64,000 nucleotides of DNA from CALGLS01 sp965222105 (GCA_965222105.1 CBDCTQ010000024.1:89287-153286); one strand, 5' to 3'. Positions 34,302 to 42,121 are shown, counted from the stretch's first letter. Made by a program: numbers and translations. The notes: generated by a model from the sequence alone, not told the origin.

Positions 34302-34735
34302 CTGCCCGGCTGTTTATAGGCGATAGTCTACACGACTAGGTAGGTGCTGCTTTTTCAGAAGTACTTAGAAGGTGTAGCATACAAAACATATTCATTTGCG
34401 CTAAGGCAGAATGATAAGTACATCTTAGTGCTCCTGGCGTGTAATAATGGAATATTTGTAAAAGACTTTTCCTGCCTGAAAAACCAAAAACAAAACAAAT
34501 GGTGCAATAATTGACTCTGTCGAATCTTCGATTTCGGACTACCTGTCCCGCCCTTGTCTATCGGCAGGCTAGAAGGGCGGGGACCGCACTAGTCTAGTTT
34601 CAAGGGGTTGGCATTAAGTGTAAGCCGAGCCCTCGTAATTAACAAATGATCCACAAAAAATTTCATATGTATTTTATTTTTAACCTTGGTAATCTAATTT
34701 CAGGTCAAATTAAGATTTCCGTAAACAACTTAGTT

Positions 34736-36092
34736 ACTGAGCTTACGCACTTAAAATATTTTGAAAAAAGAAAAATTTAGCATTATAGGCTATTAGCTTA
34801 ATTGGAGCCAATAGTCTATAGTTTAGAGCAAGGCTCTATTAAAAAAACCTCAAACTTGCCAAACGAGCCTATTCCAAAAGAGGAATGGGACTAGCCTTGC
34901 CCACAGGTAGTGCTACTGCCCGTTTTGGTTTAAGGGTTTGAAGTTGCTTAAAAGCAGCTGTAACTGCTTTGACGTACAACTGAGTCTTGAGGGCAAAATG
35001 ATTGGTCTGCTTCATTTTCGAGAGCAGTTCCAATTTAGTCCAGGCGATCATAGCCGCAAAGATATGATTGGCCTGGGAGTTCTCTGTTTTGGTAGGAGAT
35101 TGTTGCAGTCCTACGTTTTGTTTCAGAGACTTGTGGAGTACCTCTACCCCCCACCTTTGATCGTAGGTTGTACAGATAGCTTGAGCAGACAAACTCATGT
35201 CGTTAGTAACCACATACAATTCGCCCTGGCTACCATCTTTGTTTTTAAAGACTTGTTTGGTCAACAAGACTGGAAAGTCCAGTCCTTTAATCCAAACGGG
35301 CAATGCCTGGTTCTTTTGTATACTTAGTTCATCGACTCTTTTGAGTTTACCCTGCAGCTTATCCTCCTTACTCAGCGCCACCTTGCGGTTGGCTACGAGT
35401 GCCGCCACAAAGTATTTTTTCAACTCGTGGTGAACAAATTTGAAGTTGTCTGCGCTGGAAAACCATGTATCCCACAGCACATACTTGTACTTCAATCTGT
35501 TGCGACGTTGCAAAATCAAAAGTCGGGCTCTAAGCATATCGTGTTTAGATATGGGGCTACGTCTTTTCACTTTGCCGCTCTTTTTGTCAAACCAGGATTC
35601 GGTCTTACTGACCAGCTCAAAGGCTACTGGTACGGAAACATAGCTTACCTCAGCCAAAGGGCTTTGATACAGAAAATTGATAATGTTTATGCCTTTGACA
35701 TTTTTATCGCGTCCCTTTTTCGAGTGGTCGTGATGCCAGCATACAATGTCATTTTCTGTTGTGTGAGGCTTGTGTTCTATTGTGTCGTCTATTTTTATCA
35801 CTCCTTCGGAAGATTCAATTCGACGCACAATAGGTTTAACGCATTTCCAGTAATCCTTTTGGGTCAGTCGTTGCTGACCCAAAAATCGGGTGATCTTGTC
35901 GTGGCTTAACGCCCCGTCCAACACCTGAGACATCCCCGTAGCCGTCGCTAACTTAAACGACGATATCAGATAGTCCGAATACAGGTCTAAAATGTGTGGG
36001 TTTTTCATTAGGCAGATACTTTTATCTACCAAAGTTAAGACTTATATCATTTTTTCTATATTTTCAAAATTTTTGGCCTGCGTAAGGTCAGT
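34736..36092 (-). mobile_element. Complete IS4-type insertion sequence with 5-bp target duplication
   Basis: 1357-bp element. Its left end begins ACTGAGCTTACGCA and its right end, read inward, begins ACTGACCTTACGCA; similarity continues inward through an AAA..TTTTGAAAA block, giving ~30-bp imperfect terminal inverted repeats. The directly repeated pentamer TAGTT flanks it (34731-34735 and 36093-36097), marking the target duplication. It contains one transposase gene. It is inserted so that the duplicated TAGTT directly precedes the ATG of the gene at 36098. Confidence 0.9.
34869..36032 (-). CDS. IS4-type DDE transposase
   Basis: 387 residues (a start at 36008, MKNPHILDLYSDYL, is equally possible). 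DDE residues are visible: first Asp in KIDDTIEHKPH near residue 80, second Asp in WDTWFSS near 197, and the Glu in the IS4 signature Y-x2-R-x3-E-x6-K, read as YDQRWGVEVLHKSLK near 290. The protein is full length with no frameshift, and the element ends are intact, so the copy may still be mobile. No second copy lies in the window. Confidence 0.9.
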   Translation of the reverse strand: MVDKSICLMKNPHILDLYSDYLISSFKLATATGMSQVLDGALSHDKITRFLGQQRLTQKDYWKCVKPIVRRIESSEGVIKIDDTIEHKPHTTENDIVCWHHDHSKKGRDKNVKGINIINFLYQSPLAEVSYVSVPVAFELVSKTESWFDKKSGKVKRRSPISKHDMLRARLLILQRRNRLKYKYVLWDTWFSSADNFKFVHHELKKYFVAALVANRKVALSKEDKLQGKLKRVDELSIQKNQALPVWIKGLDFPVLLTKQVFKNKDGSQGELYVVTNDMSLSAQAICTTYDQRWGVEVLHKSLKQNVGLQQSPTKTENSQANHIFAAMIAWTKLELLSKMKQTNHFALKTQLYVKAVTAAFKQLQTLKPKRAVALPVGKASPIPLLE

Positions 36093-36097
36093 TAGTT

Positions 36098-37456
36098 ATG
36101 AAACGAAAATTCAAATTACTTAGCCTTTTGTTTTGTTTATGCACAATACTTCCGTTATATGGACAGCAAGATTGTGAACAAGCTTTACAGGAAGATGTAG
36201 AAACTCCGATTAGAATTTCAGATTGTGCAGGAGGGGTAGTGTCCAATTTGATATTGGATGAAAATATTCCCACACCAGTTGTCGTATGTGACGAAACTAC
36301 TTTACAGTCTTTATTTCTTCAGGTTCATTGGAATGCGATTGACGAATATTATGGTGATGGAGTACCTATTCCATGCGACTTGGTGCCTATTCCAGTGTGT
36401 GCCCGAATAGTGGCATTCGTAGCAGACCAGAACGGTAACAAGTTAAGCAATATCCCTTTTCAAGTAGGAGACCTTTACGAATTTGAGACAGACTGCAGAG
36501 AGATATGTGCGACAGCCCAGGTTCAACTGGATTTGCAAACGCCGCCTACCGGATTCTATCTGTTTGAACTACAGATGAATTGTTGTGGCGGTACAGGTAC
36601 TGGTGGCAATTTTGAAGTAAAAAAAACTGGCTTACTTCATTTTTCAACTGAACCAGGCTTCCCAGATGTAGATTTTGATTTTATTGCTTCTTTATCCGTA
36701 GATGATCTCAATAATCAAGGAGACAACCCTATTGACGGCCTTGAACCAACTTCTACCATATTGCCCGGACCTGAATTGGGACCACTCTCTATAGGAGTAG
36801 ATGCCAGCGTGACTGGTGGTAGTTTTTTAGAAACCATTACTTATACTATAGAGGAAGTCTCTTGCCTTAATGGTGGGAATGCTGCCATCATTTTTGAAGA
36901 GATATTACCACTTTCAACCGGACAGCAACCTGAGAATTATTTGTTTATAGACCAGTTTCTCGATCCCGGAACGGGTGATCCCTGGTTTTTTGTAGATGCC
37001 AATACTGTTGGCAAATGCTTTAAGCTTACTGTAACTGTTACGAATATGTGTGGAGATATTTCCAACTTTAGTTTTTTTACGATTACCGAATCTTGTCAGT
37101 TTTGTCTGCAGAGTAATCCGGAATCAGGATCGGGTCAGCCTTTTATAGAAATGGTTGTTATTAAGGGAGAAGAAGTGTTTGTCGAGGAGGAGTCAACAAT
37201 CGCAGTGGAATCGAATTTGGCGATTTTTCCTAATCCGGTTAGAGATAAACTTTTGATAAAAAATAGTAGCTCCCATCTGGCTAATACCATCTTTTTTATC
37301 AGAAGTAGTACTGGTAAATTAATTCATGAGTTAAGTGTTTCACAAGGAAGTATAGCGGAACTTGATTTGGGAGAAATATCAAATGGACTTTACATTATAG
37401 AGTATATAGATGGAGATGGAGATAGAAAATTTCATAAATTCATAAAGCAGCAATAG
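36098..37456 (+). CDS. Secreted protein with T9SS type A sorting domain
   Basis: 452 residues with a Sec signal (MKRKFKLLSLLFCLCTILPLYGQ). The middle has no recognised domain, is rich in Asp/Pro/Gly and contains about twenty Cys, suggesting extracellular disulfides. The last ~80 residues are a type IX secretion C-terminal sorting domain: LAIFPNPVRDKLLIKN, STGKLIHEL, LDLGEISNGLYIIEYIDG, KFHKFIKQ. T9SS cargo cross the outer membrane and are anchored or released there. The IS element ends 5 bp before the ATG, so native promoter and ribosome-binding sequences are now about 1.36 kb upstream; expression may be lost or driven from the IS end. Confidence 0.82.
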   Translation: MKRKFKLLSLLFCLCTILPLYGQQDCEQALQEDVETPIRISDCAGGVVSNLILDENIPTPVVVCDETTLQSLFLQVHWNAIDEYYGDGVPIPCDLVPIPVCARIVAFVADQNGNKLSNIPFQVGDLYEFETDCREICATAQVQLDLQTPPTGFYLFELQMNCCGGTGTGGNFEVKKTGLLHFSTEPGFPDVDFDFIASLSVDDLNNQGDNPIDGLEPTSTILPGPELGPLSIGVDASVTGGSFLETITYTIEEVSCLNGGNAAIIFEEILPLSTGQQPENYLFIDQFLDPGTGDPWFFVDANTVGKCFKLTVTVTNMCGDISNFSFFTITESCQFCLQSNPESGSGQPFIEMVVIKGEEVFVEEESTIAVESNLAIFPNPVRDKLLIKNSSSHLANTIFFIRSSTGKLIHELSVSQGSIAELDLGEISNGLYIIEYIDGDGDRKFHKFIKQQ

Positions 37457-37484
37457 GCCATTGCAGCATACAATATTGTTAAGT

Positions 37485-37512
37485 CACAGATTGGTTTTAA
37501 AACCAATCTGTG
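37485..37512. terminator. Perfect 28-bp palindrome, probable terminator
   Basis: CACAGATTGGTTTT followed directly by its exact reverse complement AAAACCAATCTGTG (37485-37512), then GGCTATTAATTTAAA. It lies 28 bp after the stop of the 36098 gene and 29 bp before the next ATG. A loop-less perfect palindrome can act as a transcription terminator on either strand. Confidence 0.5.
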
Positions 37513-37540
37513 GCTATTAATTTAAAAAATACATACTTGT

Positions 37541-38926
37541 ATGAGAGCGCTACTAATGTTTTTTCTTCTTTTTCCAATACTCGCAACCCCTCAAAACCTG
37601 ATCAAAAACCCAGGTTTTGAAAACTATACCATATGCCCCGATGCCGCTGCACAATTCAATGGATATGTAGACGACTGGAAGTCCTATTTCAGTACCCCTG
37701 ATTATTTAAATCAATGCGGATTTTATCCGTTATTTTGGACAGATTCCGTACCTCCCCGAACGGGGCAGGGAATAGCAACTTGTAAATGGTTAACCTATTT
37801 GGCTGATTATGAGCGGGAGTACCTTCACGGCGAAATATCGGAGGCTTTGGTTGCTGGCAAAACCTACTATTTGGAATTTTATGTGTATACAGTTCCCTCC
37901 ATTGGACTTGAGCAAATACAGGCGCATTTTACAAAAGAAGTTATTGATACTATTCCGGCAAATGGCATTCTTGAAATAACTGCCCATATTGAAAACCAGC
38001 ATGGAATAATCACTCAACGCGATTGGGTAAAAATATCCGGCTGTTACCTGGCGCAGGGAGGTGAAGAATATGTAATACTTGGAAATTTTGAAACCAACGA
38101 AAATACAGATACCATTCATTTGATCAATAATCCTATGATCCACTTTACGTTGGTAGATGATGTTGCATTATATGAATTGTCGGGTTTAGTACCTCCCAAT
38201 TACTCTATAATTGAAGGAACACTTGTACCATATGTTAGCTCAACAGATTTGGATTTTTATTTGAATGACAGCTTGATCGATTTATCCGATTATATTTTTG
38301 AAGACAGTGGGAGTTTTGTAATTGAAGTTTATATAGAAGGCTGTGGCTATCTGGGAAGTTTCGAAGTGGACGTGGCTGCATGTGGTGAAATACCGCTATC
38401 TGAAAGTTTAATTCAAGACACCGTTGTATGTATTGGAGAAGAGATGGTGTTGTATGAGAGTCCTGATTCCTCTGTTGAGTATTATTTGGATGGGATGGAA
38501 TTGGAAAGTCCGCATTATCTTTTTTCCGATTCAGGACATCATCATTTGGTCGCTTTTTTTCCGGCGTGCAGCTCGTATGATTCTATGACAGTAGTCGTAA
38601 AGGAATGCCATTTAGCTGATACGGCAAGTAGGTCAGCAGATTGTATTTATATACCAAATGCATTTAGTCCCAATGGAGATGGAATCAATGATGAGCTACA
38701 GGTTTTTTCAAATTGTGAAACCATATCATACAACTTTAAAGTATATAATCGATGGGGAGGGCTATTATTTAGTTCCTCAAGTATAGATGAACCCTGGAGA
38801 GGAGAAAATCGAGACGGCCGGAAAGTTGGTTTAGGAGTTTATGTATATTTGGTTACATTAGAATTTAATGTCAATGGAGTAGTTACTAAAATCGTTCGGT
38901 CAGGAGATGTTACCGTTTTCCGGTAA
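37541..38926 (+). CDS. Secreted protein with gliding-motility-associated (T9SS type B) C-terminal domain
   Basis: 461 residues with signal peptide MRALLMFFLLFPILATPQ. Residues about 20-200 resemble a carbohydrate-binding-like jelly-roll (NLIKNPGFENYTICPDAAAQ..., GKTYYLEFYVY), a start seen in many Bacteroidota surface proteins. The last ~90 residues are the CHU_C/type B domain: YIPNAFSPNGDGINDELQV, FKVYNRWGGLLFSS, WRGENRDGRKVGLGVYVYLV. Type B domains direct secretion through the type IX pore; cargo is often adhesive. It follows another T9SS cargo gene on the same strand with a palindrome between them. Confidence 0.85.
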   Translation: MRALLMFFLLFPILATPQNLIKNPGFENYTICPDAAAQFNGYVDDWKSYFSTPDYLNQCGFYPLFWTDSVPPRTGQGIATCKWLTYLADYEREYLHGEISEALVAGKTYYLEFYVYTVPSIGLEQIQAHFTKEVIDTIPANGILEITAHIENQHGIITQRDWVKISGCYLAQGGEEYVILGNFETNENTDTIHLINNPMIHFTLVDDVALYELSGLVPPNYSIIEGTLVPYVSSTDLDFYLNDSLIDLSDYIFEDSGSFVIEVYIEGCGYLGSFEVDVAACGEIPLSESLIQDTVVCIGEEMVLYESPDSSVEYYLDGMELESPHYLFSDSGHHHLVAFFPACSSYDSMTVVVKECHLADTASRSADCIYIPNAFSPNGDGINDELQVFSNCETISYNFKVYNRWGGLLFSSSSIDEPWRGENRDGRKVGLGVYVYLVTLEFNVNGVVTKIVRSGDVTVFR

Positions 38927-38943
38927 ATGCATTAATGCTCATT

Positions 38944-39127
38944 AGACACTATGAATGGATTTTTTGTATAGCAACTGAATAGGAATTTTTTGTCTAACCA
39001 AGGAACACCCGGAGCCTCGTAGCCCAAGCTACGAAGGCGAGGATGTGACGCAGGGTAGGCAAAAAACCTGCCTGCCGGCAGGCAGGGGGCATTCAGGCTG
39101 CATACAAAATTTCTGTTCATAATGTCT
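38944..39127 (+). mobile_element. MITE-like element, family 1, copy 1
   Basis: A 184-bp non-coding element with imperfect ~28-bp terminal inverted repeats (AGACACTATGAATGGA... against the reverse of ...TTCATAATGTCT) and flanking ATT trinucleotides (38941-38943, 39128-39130). Internal hairpin CTCGTAGC/GCTACGAAG. It is nearly identical, in inverse orientation, to the copy at 49608-49771. It differs by an exact insertion of the 20-bp palindrome CCTGCCTGCCGGCAGGCAGG at 39067-39086. Confidence 0.75.
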
Positions 39128-39163
39128 ATTGGGTGTACAACATTTTTCCAATTTTTTTATCTT

Positions 39164-39177
39164 CCAGGCAACCTTTT
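39164..39177 (+). promoter_or_regulatory. ECF -35-like motif shared with the 50286 lipoprotein gene
   Basis: CCAGGCAACCTTTT lies 77 bp before the ATG at 39254. A matching CCCAGGCAACCTTT lies 87 bp before the ATG at 50286 in front of another small lipoprotein gene. GGCAACCTTT resembles the GGAAC-type -35 boxes of ECF sigma factors. No firm -10 element can be assigned. Confidence 0.4.
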
Positions 39178-39253
39178 CGGCGAAAGCCACACCAAAGTAC
39201 GTGAAAGCCAATACGTATTTGGATAATTTGTTAACCCATAAACGATATAAATT

Positions 39254-39928
39254 ATGTTTAAAAACGCTTTGAATTTTTCCTGGATATTAGTTTTATGTGC
39301 GCTGCTGGTATCCTGCAATAAAGAAGACCAGACTACAACCGACGAAGAAACCGTTGCCGAATTTGCCAATAACACGGTGTACGCGATGCAACAAAGCGCC
39401 GCTCTCGGCCACCAGGGCTGTTACGAGCTGGTATTTCCGATTTTCATCGAATACGAAGATGGGACAATTTCCGAGTACAACTCTTACGACGAACTGCGCG
39501 AAGGGATCATGGCCTGGAAAGAAGCCAACCCCGACGCCGAGGCGCGCCCTCAGCTACAGTTTCCGATCGAGATGATCTCCGAAGACGGAGAACTCATCAC
39601 CGTCGACGATCATCAGGAGCTGCGCCGCATCCGCGAGGCTTGTGGCCGACCCTTCCGGCCCGATCATCACCGCCCAGGGCAAGGTGGATGCAACCCCTGC
39701 TTTCAGTTTGTATTTCCTTTTAACATTGAGTTTCCGGATGGTACGATAGAGGAAATTACCAGCCGCCAGGACCTCAAACAAACCATCCGCGCCTGGAAGC
39801 AGGCCAACCCCGATGCCGACGAACGGCCCCAACTCGTCTTTCCCATTACGGTGGAGATGGAAGACGGCACGCTGGTTACCGTCAACAGCCAGGAGGAATT
39901 GATCGCTTTGCGGGAAGACTGCGGATAG
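39254..39928 (+). CDS. Lipoprotein made of two tandem copies of a ~75-residue unit
   Basis: 224 residues. Signal and lipobox LLVSC (Cys about 21). Two homologous units follow: residues about 55-130 (CYELVFPIFIEYEDGT..., PQLQFPIEMISEDG, LRRIREACG) and about 149-224 (CFQFVFPFNIEFPDGT..., PQLVFPITVEMEDG, LIALREDCG). Both contain WK.ANPDA..RPQL, and each unit starts and ends with a Cys, suggesting one disulfide per unit. A His/Pro-rich linker (RPDHHRPGQGG) joins them. I do not recognise the family. A strong terminator follows at 39955. It is probably under the motif at 39164. Confidence 0.75.
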   Translation: MFKNALNFSWILVLCALLVSCNKEDQTTTDEETVAEFANNTVYAMQQSAALGHQGCYELVFPIFIEYEDGTISEYNSYDELREGIMAWKEANPDAEARPQLQFPIEMISEDGELITVDDHQELRRIREACGRPFRPDHHRPGQGGCNPCFQFVFPFNIEFPDGTIEEITSRQDLKQTIRAWKQANPDADERPQLVFPITVEMEDGTLVTVNSQEELIALREDCG

Positions 39929-39954
39929 AGAAGTTAAGAAAATTTCATGGTTTT

Positions 39955-39995
39955 AAAATCGTCTTTAGCAGTGTTATTGAAGACGATTTTTTTTA
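39955..39995 (+). terminator. Rho-independent terminator
   Basis: AAAATCGTCTT (39955-39965), 14-nt loop, AAGACGATTTT (39980-39990) and a T run to 39994. The 11-bp stem is perfect. It terminates the 39254 lipoprotein gene; part of it is repeated at 40176-40205. Confidence 0.85.
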
Positions 39996-39998
39996 TTT

Positions 39999-40175
39999 GA
40001 GTGCATGACATATCTACCTGGCGGTAGACAGGCCTGCCGGGCCGGTCGGCGGGTTAGCGGAGCATCGCGGCTGCAAACCTGTCGGCTGGCAGGCGGGCCG
40101 CGACGAACGACGTCTACACACAGATTTTCTCTGTGAATCTTTGTGCCTCTGTGGCTTCGTGGTTATGTTGCAGCG
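39999..40175 (+). mobile_element. MITE-like element, family 2, copy 2 (right end truncated)
   Basis: It starts with the left terminal repeat GAGTGCATGACA (39999-40010) and follows copy 1 (33889-34082) closely until about 40140, but lacks the right terminal repeat. It is bounded by a 30-32 bp direct repeat (AGCAGTGTT[A/G]TTGAAGACG..., 39967-39998 and 40176-40205) that corresponds to the end of the neighbouring pfkB-type gene region. It carries a 20-bp insert at 40078-40097 that copy 1 lacks. Confidence 0.6.
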
Positions 40176-40199
40176 AGCAGTGTTGTTGAAGACGATTTT

Positions 40200-41117
40200 T
40201 TATTTCAGTTCGAAGTCGACGAGTTTTTTAAAGTCTTTCAGTCGGCGGGTGATCCTGGCCTTGGTGAGTTTGCGCAGCCCTTCGATGGAGAATTCCTCTA
40301 CGCAGAAGGAGGCCATAGTGGAGCCGTATACCACGGCTCGTTTGATGTTGCTGAAGCTGAGACTTTTGGTGCTGGCCAGATAGCCTATGAATCCGCCTGC
40401 GAAGGTGTCGCCGGCACCTGTCGGGTCGGCCACTTTTTGAAGGGGCATGGCAGGGGTGTAAAACATTTTGGTGCCGTGGAAGAGGAGGGCGCCGTGTTCG
40501 CCTTTTTTGACGATGAGGATGCTCGGACCCATTTTGAGGATGATGCGGGCGGCGTCAACGAGGGAGTAGGCGCCGGAGAGTTGGCGGGCTTCTTCGTCGT
40601 TGATGGTGAGTACATCTACTTTTTTAATGGTTTTTTTGAGGGCGGGCATGGCTACATCCATCCAGAAGTTCATGGTATCCATGACGATGAGTTTGGGGCT
40701 TTTTTTGAGTTGCCGGATCACCTTCATCTGTACTTCGGGCTGGAGGTTGCCGAGCATGATGTATTTGGCGTAGCGGTAGTCTGGTGGGAGGATGGGGTTG
40801 AAGTCGGCCAGCACGTTGAGTTCGGTGGTGAGAGTAGTGCGCTGGTTCATATTGTCGTGGTAGCGACCGGCCCAGAAGAAGGATTTTTGTCCCGCTTTGA
40901 TCTGAAGGCCGTCGGTGTTGATTTTTCGCTTTCGCAAAAAGGCGAGTTCAGCTTCGGGAAAATCGTCGCCTACTACGGAGACCAGTCCGAGGCTTTTAGT
41001 GAAGTTGGAGGCGGCGAGGTTGATATAGGTGGCGGCGCCGCCGATGACGCGGTCTGCTTTTCCGAAAGGGGTTTCGATGCTGTCGAAGGCGACGGTTCCT
41101 ACGGTGATAAGGTCCAT
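40200..41117 (-). CDS. PfkB-family carbohydrate/nucleoside kinase
   Basis: 305 residues from ATG at 41117 (MDLITVGTVAFDSIETPFGK); a longer frame lacks similarity. Ribokinase-fold features: GGAATYINLAASNF near residue 27 (substrate-binding Gly pair), VVGDDFPE near 48, and the C-terminal PfkB signature DPTGAGDTFAGGFIGY near 241 with catalytic Asp. ATP-dependent phosphorylation of a sugar or nucleoside; the short N-terminus and the sequence LQIKAGQKSFFWAGRYHDNMNQRT are reminiscent of Bacteroidota adenosine/ribokinase-like members, but the substrate is uncertain. Its 3' end is partly duplicated on the other side of MITE family 2 copy 2. Confidence 0.88.
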   Translation of the reverse strand: MDLITVGTVAFDSIETPFGKADRVIGGAATYINLAASNFTKSLGLVSVVGDDFPEAELAFLRKRKINTDGLQIKAGQKSFFWAGRYHDNMNQRTTLTTELNVLADFNPILPPDYRYAKYIMLGNLQPEVQMKVIRQLKKSPKLIVMDTMNFWMDVAMPALKKTIKKVDVLTINDEEARQLSGAYSLVDAARIILKMGPSILIVKKGEHGALLFHGTKMFYTPAMPLQKVADPTGAGDTFAGGFIGYLASTKSLSFSNIKRAVVYGSTMASFCVEEFSIEGLRKLTKARITRRLKDFKKLVDFELK

Positions 41118-41170
41118 GTGCTGGTTGGTTGTGTTTTTTGAAAAGGAGTGAAAAAAACCGGCCACAAAGA

Positions 41171-41201
41171 TTGCACTTTTCTGGTGAATGTGATAACTTT
41201 G
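41171..41201 (+). promoter_or_regulatory. Promoter of tRNA-Asn
   Basis: TTG at 41171-41173, a 20-bp spacer and TAACTTTG at 41194-41201 match the Bacteroidota housekeeping promoter. The tRNA begins at 41241. Between them lies an A/T-rich hairpin (CGCTCTTTT/AAAAAGAGCG, 41205-41226) in the 5' leader. Confidence 0.65.
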
Positions 41202-41240
41202 CCCCGCTCTTTTCGTAAAAAGAGCGTTTGCTGTTTATAG

Positions 41241-41317
41241 GCCTCTTTAGCTCAGCTGGTTAGAGCGGCGGACTGTTAATCCGTAGGTCCAAGGTTCAAG
41301 TCCTTGAAGAGGCGCCA
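41241..41317 (+). tRNA. tRNA-Asn (GTT)
   Basis: Full cloverleaf: acceptor GCCTCTT/AAGAGGC, D arm GCTC-AGCTGGTTA-GAGC, anticodon arm GCGGA-CTGTTAA-TCCGT with anticodon GTT, T arm CAAGG-TTCAAGT-CCTTG, discriminator G and encoded CCA. The first hairpin of a downstream array (41320) works as its terminator. Confidence 0.97.
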
Positions 41318-41319
41318 TG

Positions 41320-41756
41320 AAGGACTCCGCGCAAGTGGGGTCCTTTTTGTTTAGATCTGTTTGCGCTCCGCCTTCATGCTTGCCGTGTAGGCGAAAGTCC
41401 TACATGGGCACGCCCAAAGGATACTCCGCGCAAGTGGGGTCCTTTTTGTTTAGATCTGTTTGTGCTCCGCCTTCATGGCACGCCCGAAGGATACTCCGCG
41501 CAAGTGGGGTCCTTTTTGTATAGATCTGTTTGCGCTCCGCCTTCATGCTTGCCGTGTAGGCGAAAGTCCTACATGGGCACGCCCGAAGGATACTCCGCGC
41601 AAGTGGGGTCCTTTTTGTATAGGTCTGTTTGCGCTCCGCCAATGAAGGACGATGCCTTCACCGCATGCTTCCTGCTTGCCGTGTAGGCGAAAGTCCTACA
41701 TGGGCACGCCCCATCTGGAGTTATTTCATTGGGGGAGAATTTCTAACTGACATATT
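41320..41756 (+). repeat. Tandem terminator-hairpin array, block 1
   Basis: Four hairpins of the form AAGGA(TA)CTCC-GCGCAAGT-GGGGTCCTT-TTTG start at about 41320, 41417, 41487 and 41586. Unit length is 96-101 bp, or 70 bp when a 29-bp segment (CTTGCCGTGTAGGCG..., bounded by CATG) is missing. The first hairpin is a good Rho-independent terminator for tRNA-Asn. The block ends with a common tail (GCCTTCACCGCATGCTTCC... to ...TAACTGACATATT) leading into the GIY-YIG gene. Open frames through it are repeat artefacts. Confidence 0.85.
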
Positions 41757-42041
41757 ATGAAAAACTTTTACTTTGTATATGTTCTTTTCAGCGAGAAGGA
41801 CCGGAAGCTGTATATAGGCTTTACTTCTGATTTGGAGCAACGGAAGCGGCAGCATTTTAATGGGGAAGTGATCAGTACTTTTCGCCGTAGGCCTTTAAAG
41901 TTGATTTATTTTGAGGCTCATTTGTCGAAGATTGCAGCTTTGCGGCGAGAGGCTTATTTTAAAACGACATCTGGTAAGCGCACCTTGCGGCAAATGCTTA
42001 AGGAGACGTTAGAGGAATTACAATATGAAGGACTGTCTTGA
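41757..42041 (+). CDS. GIY-YIG nuclease family protein, copy 1
   Basis: 94 residues, a stand-alone GIY-YIG domain. Key positions: YVLF and LYIGFTSDLEQRKRQH (the GIY and YIG tyrosines and the catalytic Arg), RRPLKLIYFEAHLSK, and the metal-binding Glu in LRREAYFKTTSGKR. Single-domain members are related to UvrC N-termini and homing endonucleases and hydrolyse DNA on one strand. In Bacteroidota they are frequent near rRNA and tRNA genes; their role there is unknown. It differs from copy 2 (42659-42943) by one residue, Ile/Val at about 58. It is embedded in a ~902-bp tandem duplication next to tRNA-Asn. Confidence 0.88.
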   Translation: MKNFYFVYVLFSEKDRKLYIGFTSDLEQRKRQHFNGEVISTFRRRPLKLIYFEAHLSKIAALRREAYFKTTSGKRTLRQMLKETLEELQYEGLS

Positions 42042-42048
42042 AGTATTG

Positions 42049-42120
42049 TAGGTCCAAGGCGTGTAATGAAGGCAGAACGCAGTGGCGTCCTTCATTATTC
42101 AAGTCCTTGAAGAGGCGCCA
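42049..42120 (+). repeat. tRNA-Asn 3'-end remnant split by a hairpin insert, copy 1
   Basis: TAGGTCCAAGG (42049-42059, variable loop and 5' strand of the T stem) and TTCAAGTCCTTGAAGAGGC plus GCCA (42098-42120) repeat the 3' end of tRNA-Asn exactly. Between them sits a 38-nt insert (42060-42097) with the perfect inverted repeat TAATGAAGG/CCTTCATTA and an inner ACGC/GCGT. The break falls exactly between T stem and T loop. A new copy of the terminator array starts directly after the CCA. Confidence 0.9.
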
Positions 42121-42121
42121 T

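Noticed and set aside
40143..41141. 332-codon plus-strand frame opposite the PfkB-type kinase
   Set aside because: Antisense shadow; the kinase signatures lie on the minus strand.
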